DNA of 64,000 bases from Haliotis asinina. Lineage: Eukaryota; Mollusca; Gastropoda; Lepetellida; Haliotidae. The stretch covers positions 4,519,501 through 4,583,500 of the forward strand of contig NC_090288.1 of NCBI RefSeq assembly GCF_037392515.1, written 5' to 3'. The notes beneath the pieces are model-generated. The model had not been told where the DNA came from and ran no database searches. It worked only from the letters and a program-made list of their open reading frames with translations. The translations under genes were made by a program, and so were the position numbers. Of this stretch, positions 61,131-64,000 are shown piece after piece (within the stretch, counting starts at the first letter, position 1; each line of letters starts with the position of its first letter).

Positions 61131-64000
61131 CTTTGCTGTATCCTCGACTGGATCCCTACTCTATCCCAGACCAGACCACATACTCTATCTTTGACTGTAT
61201 CCTCGACTGGATCCCTACTCTATCCCAGACCAGACCACATACTCTATCTTTGACTGTATCCTCGACTGGATCCCTACTCTATCCTAGACCAGACCACATA
61301 CTCTATCTTTGACTGTATCCTCGACTGGATCCCTACTCTATCCTAGACCAGACCACATACTCTATCTTTGACTGTATCCTCGACTGGATCCCTACTCTAT
61401 CCTAGACCAGACCACATACTCTATCTTTGACTGTATCCTCGACTGGATCCCTACTCTATCCTAGACCAGACCACATACTCTATCTTTGACTGTATCCTCG
61501 ACTGGATCCCTACTCTATCCTAGACCAGACCACATACTCTATCTTTGACTGTATCCTCGACTGGATCCCTACTCTATCCCAGACCAGACCACATACTCTA
61601 TCTTTGACTGTATCCTCGACTGGATCCCTACTCTATCCTAGACCAGACCACATACTCTATCTTTGACTGTATCCTCGACTGGATCCCTACTCTATCCCAG
61701 ACCAGACCACATACTCTATCTTTGACTGTATCCTCGACTGGATCCCTACTCTATCCTAGACCAGACCACATACTCTATCTTTGGCTGTATCCTCGACTGG
61801 ATCCCTACTCTATCCCAGACCAGACCACATACTCTATCTTTGACTGTATCCTCGACTGGATCCCTACTCTATCCCAGACCAGACCACATACTCTATCTTT
61901 GACTGTATCCTCGACTGGATCCCTACTCTATCCCAGACCAGACCACATACTCTATCTTTGGCTGTATCCTCGACTGGATCCCTACTCTATCCTAGACCAG
62001 ACCACATACTCTATCTTTGGCTGTATCCTCGACTGGATCCCTACTCTATCCTAGACCAGACCACATACTCTATCTTTGACTGTATCCTCGACTGGATCCC
62101 TACTCTATCCTAGACCAGACCACATACTCTATCTTTGACTGTATCCTCGACTGGATCCCTACTCTATCCCAGACCAGACCACATACTCTATCTTTGACTG
62201 TATCCTCGACTGGATCCCTACTCTATCCTAGACCAGACCACATACTCTATCTTTGACTGTATCCTCGACTGGATCCCTACTCTATCCCAGACCAGACCAC
62301 ATACTCTATCTTTGACTGTATCCTCGACTGGATCCCTACTCTATCCTAGACCAGACCACATACTCTATCTTTGACTGTATCCTCGACTGGATCCCTACTC
62401 TATCCTAGACCAGACCACATACTCTATCTTTGACTGTATCCTCGACTGGATCCCTACTCTATCCTAGACCAGACCACATACTCTATCTTTGACTGTATCC
62501 TCGACTGGATCCCTACTCTATCCTAGACCAGACCACATACTCTATCTTTGACTGTATCCTCGACTGGATCCCTACTCTATCCTAGACCAGACCACATACT
62601 CTATCTTTGACTGTATCCTCGACTGGATCCCTACTCTATCCCAGACCAGACCACATACTCTATCTTTGACTGTATCCTCGACTGGATCCCTACTCTATCC
62701 CAGACCAGACCACATACTCTATCTTTGACTGTATCCTCGACTGGATCCCTACTCTATCCTAGACCAGACCACATACTCTATCTTTGACTGTATCCTCGAC
62801 TGGATCCCTACTCTATCCTAGACCAGACCACATACTCTATCTTTGACTGTATCCTCGACTGGATCCCTACTCTATCCTAGACCAGACCACATACTCTATC
62901 TTTGACTGTATCCTCGACTGGATCCCTACTCTATCCTAGACCAGACCACATACTCTATCTTTGACTGTATCCTCGACTGGATCCCTACTCTATCCTAGAC
63001 CAGACCACATACTCTATCTTTGACTGTATCCTCGACTGGATCCCTACTCTATCCCAGACCAGACCACATACTCTATCTTTGACTGTATCCTCGACTGGAT
63101 CCCTACTCTATCCCAGACCAGACCACATACTCTATCTTTGACTGTATCCTCGACTGGATCCCTACTCTATCCTAGACCAGACCACATACTCTATCTTTGA
63201 CTGTATCCTCGACTGGATCCCTACTCTATCCCAGACCAGACCACATACTCTATCTTTGACTGTATCCTCGACTGGATCCCTACTCTATCCCAGACCAGAC
63301 CACATACTCTATCTTTGGCTGTATCCTCGACTGGATCCCTACTCTATCCTAGACCAGACCACATACTCTATCTTTGGCTGTATCCTCGACTGGATCCCTA
63401 CTCTATCCTAGACCAGACCACATACTCTATCTTTGACTGTATCCTCGACTGGATCCCTACTCTATCCTAGACCAGACCACATACTCTATCTTTGACTGTA
63501 TCCTCGACTGGATCCCTACTCTATCCCAGACCAGACCACATACTCTATCTTTGACTGTATCCTCGACTGGATCCCTACTCTATCCTAGACCAGACCACAT
63601 ACTCTATCTTTGACTGTATCCTCGACTGGATCCCTACTCTATCCCAGACCAGACCACATACTCTATCTTTGACTGTATCCTCGACTGGATCCCTACTCTA
63701 TCCTAGACCAGACCACATACTCTATCTTTGACTGTATCCTCGACTGGATCCCTACTCTATCCTAGACCAGACCACATACTCTATCTTTGACTGTATCCTC
63801 GACTGGATCCCTACTCTATCCTAGACCAGACCACATACTCTATCTTTGACTGTATCCTCGACTGGATCCCTACTCTATCCTAGACCAGACCACATACTCT
63901 ATCTTTGACTGTATCCTCGACTGGATCCCTACTCTATCCTAGACCAGACCACATACTCTATCTTTGACTGTATCCTCGACTGGATCCCTACTCTATCCCA
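61131..64000. repeat. 59-bp satellite array, at least 48.6 copies, open at the window end
   Basis: The unit contains CTGTATCCTCGACTGGATCC and CAGACCACATACTCTATCTT and recurs every 59 bp without visible indels. The main variants are TATCCCAG/TATCCTAG and TTTGACTG/TTTGGCTG. Each unit has a GGATCC site. Long plus frames here (for example 61722-62054) exist only where CCCAG replaces the TAG of CCTAG, so they are not genes. Since 59 is not a multiple of 3, each frame cycles through all three translations. Confidence 0.98.

Noticed and set aside
61722-62054. 110-residue plus frame in the 59-bp satellite
   Set aside because: It is open only because some units read CCCAG instead of CCTAG. Neighbouring units close the same frame, so it is a satellite artefact.

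Overview
The window is molluscan nuclear DNA, most likely from a vetigastropod close to abalone (Haliotis). The evidence is split genes with GT-AG introns, two dispersed SINE-like families that I associate with abalone sequence (one tRNA-like, with the phrase TTACGCCGCTTTTAGCAATA near its end, and one with CTTCAGTAACCCATGCTTGT), ACTC tails, and abundant micro- and minisatellites. The genus is inferred from memory of these repeats and was not computed.

Layout. Positions 1-400 appear to hold the last exon(s) of a plus-strand gene of unknown function. 3001-24562 is a tandem array of a ~4.06 kb unit, five full copies and one partial, nearly identical apart from microsatellite length. Each full unit carries a minus-strand exon pair with correct splice signals and matching phase. 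It encodes an acidic stretch followed by a cationic amphipathic C-terminus. Several small plus-strand frames are also present. I recognise none of these proteins.

26358-36195 and 41738-50474 (minus) are two complete, tandemly duplicated copies of mitochondrial succinate-semialdehyde dehydrogenase (ALDH5A1 family). They have identical 12-exon structures and matching splice phases, and predicted lengths of 526 and 524 aa. The duplication includes the promoter and the 3' flank. Copy B (41.7-50.5 kb) keeps all the substrate-binding residues I know for the human enzyme. Copy A has Asn where human has Ser498, so it may have drifted in substrate use. The two copies would act in the GABA shunt (succinic semialdehyde to succinate).

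51616-52324 is a short PIF/Harbinger-type DNA transposon with 15-bp terminal inverted repeats, a CTG target duplication and a decayed Myb/SANT-like frame. 56920-60315 (minus) is a small secreted EF-hand protein gene whose first intron holds a 32-bp minisatellite. 61131-64000 is a 59-bp satellite that runs off the window and shows a 23-unit (1357 bp) higher-order period. The remainder is SINE-rich intergenic or intronic DNA.

The array genes, the dehydrogenases and the EF-hand gene show no sign of working together. Their shared feature is how active tandem duplication has been at every scale, from 15-bp and 28-bp repeats to a ~10 kb gene duplication.
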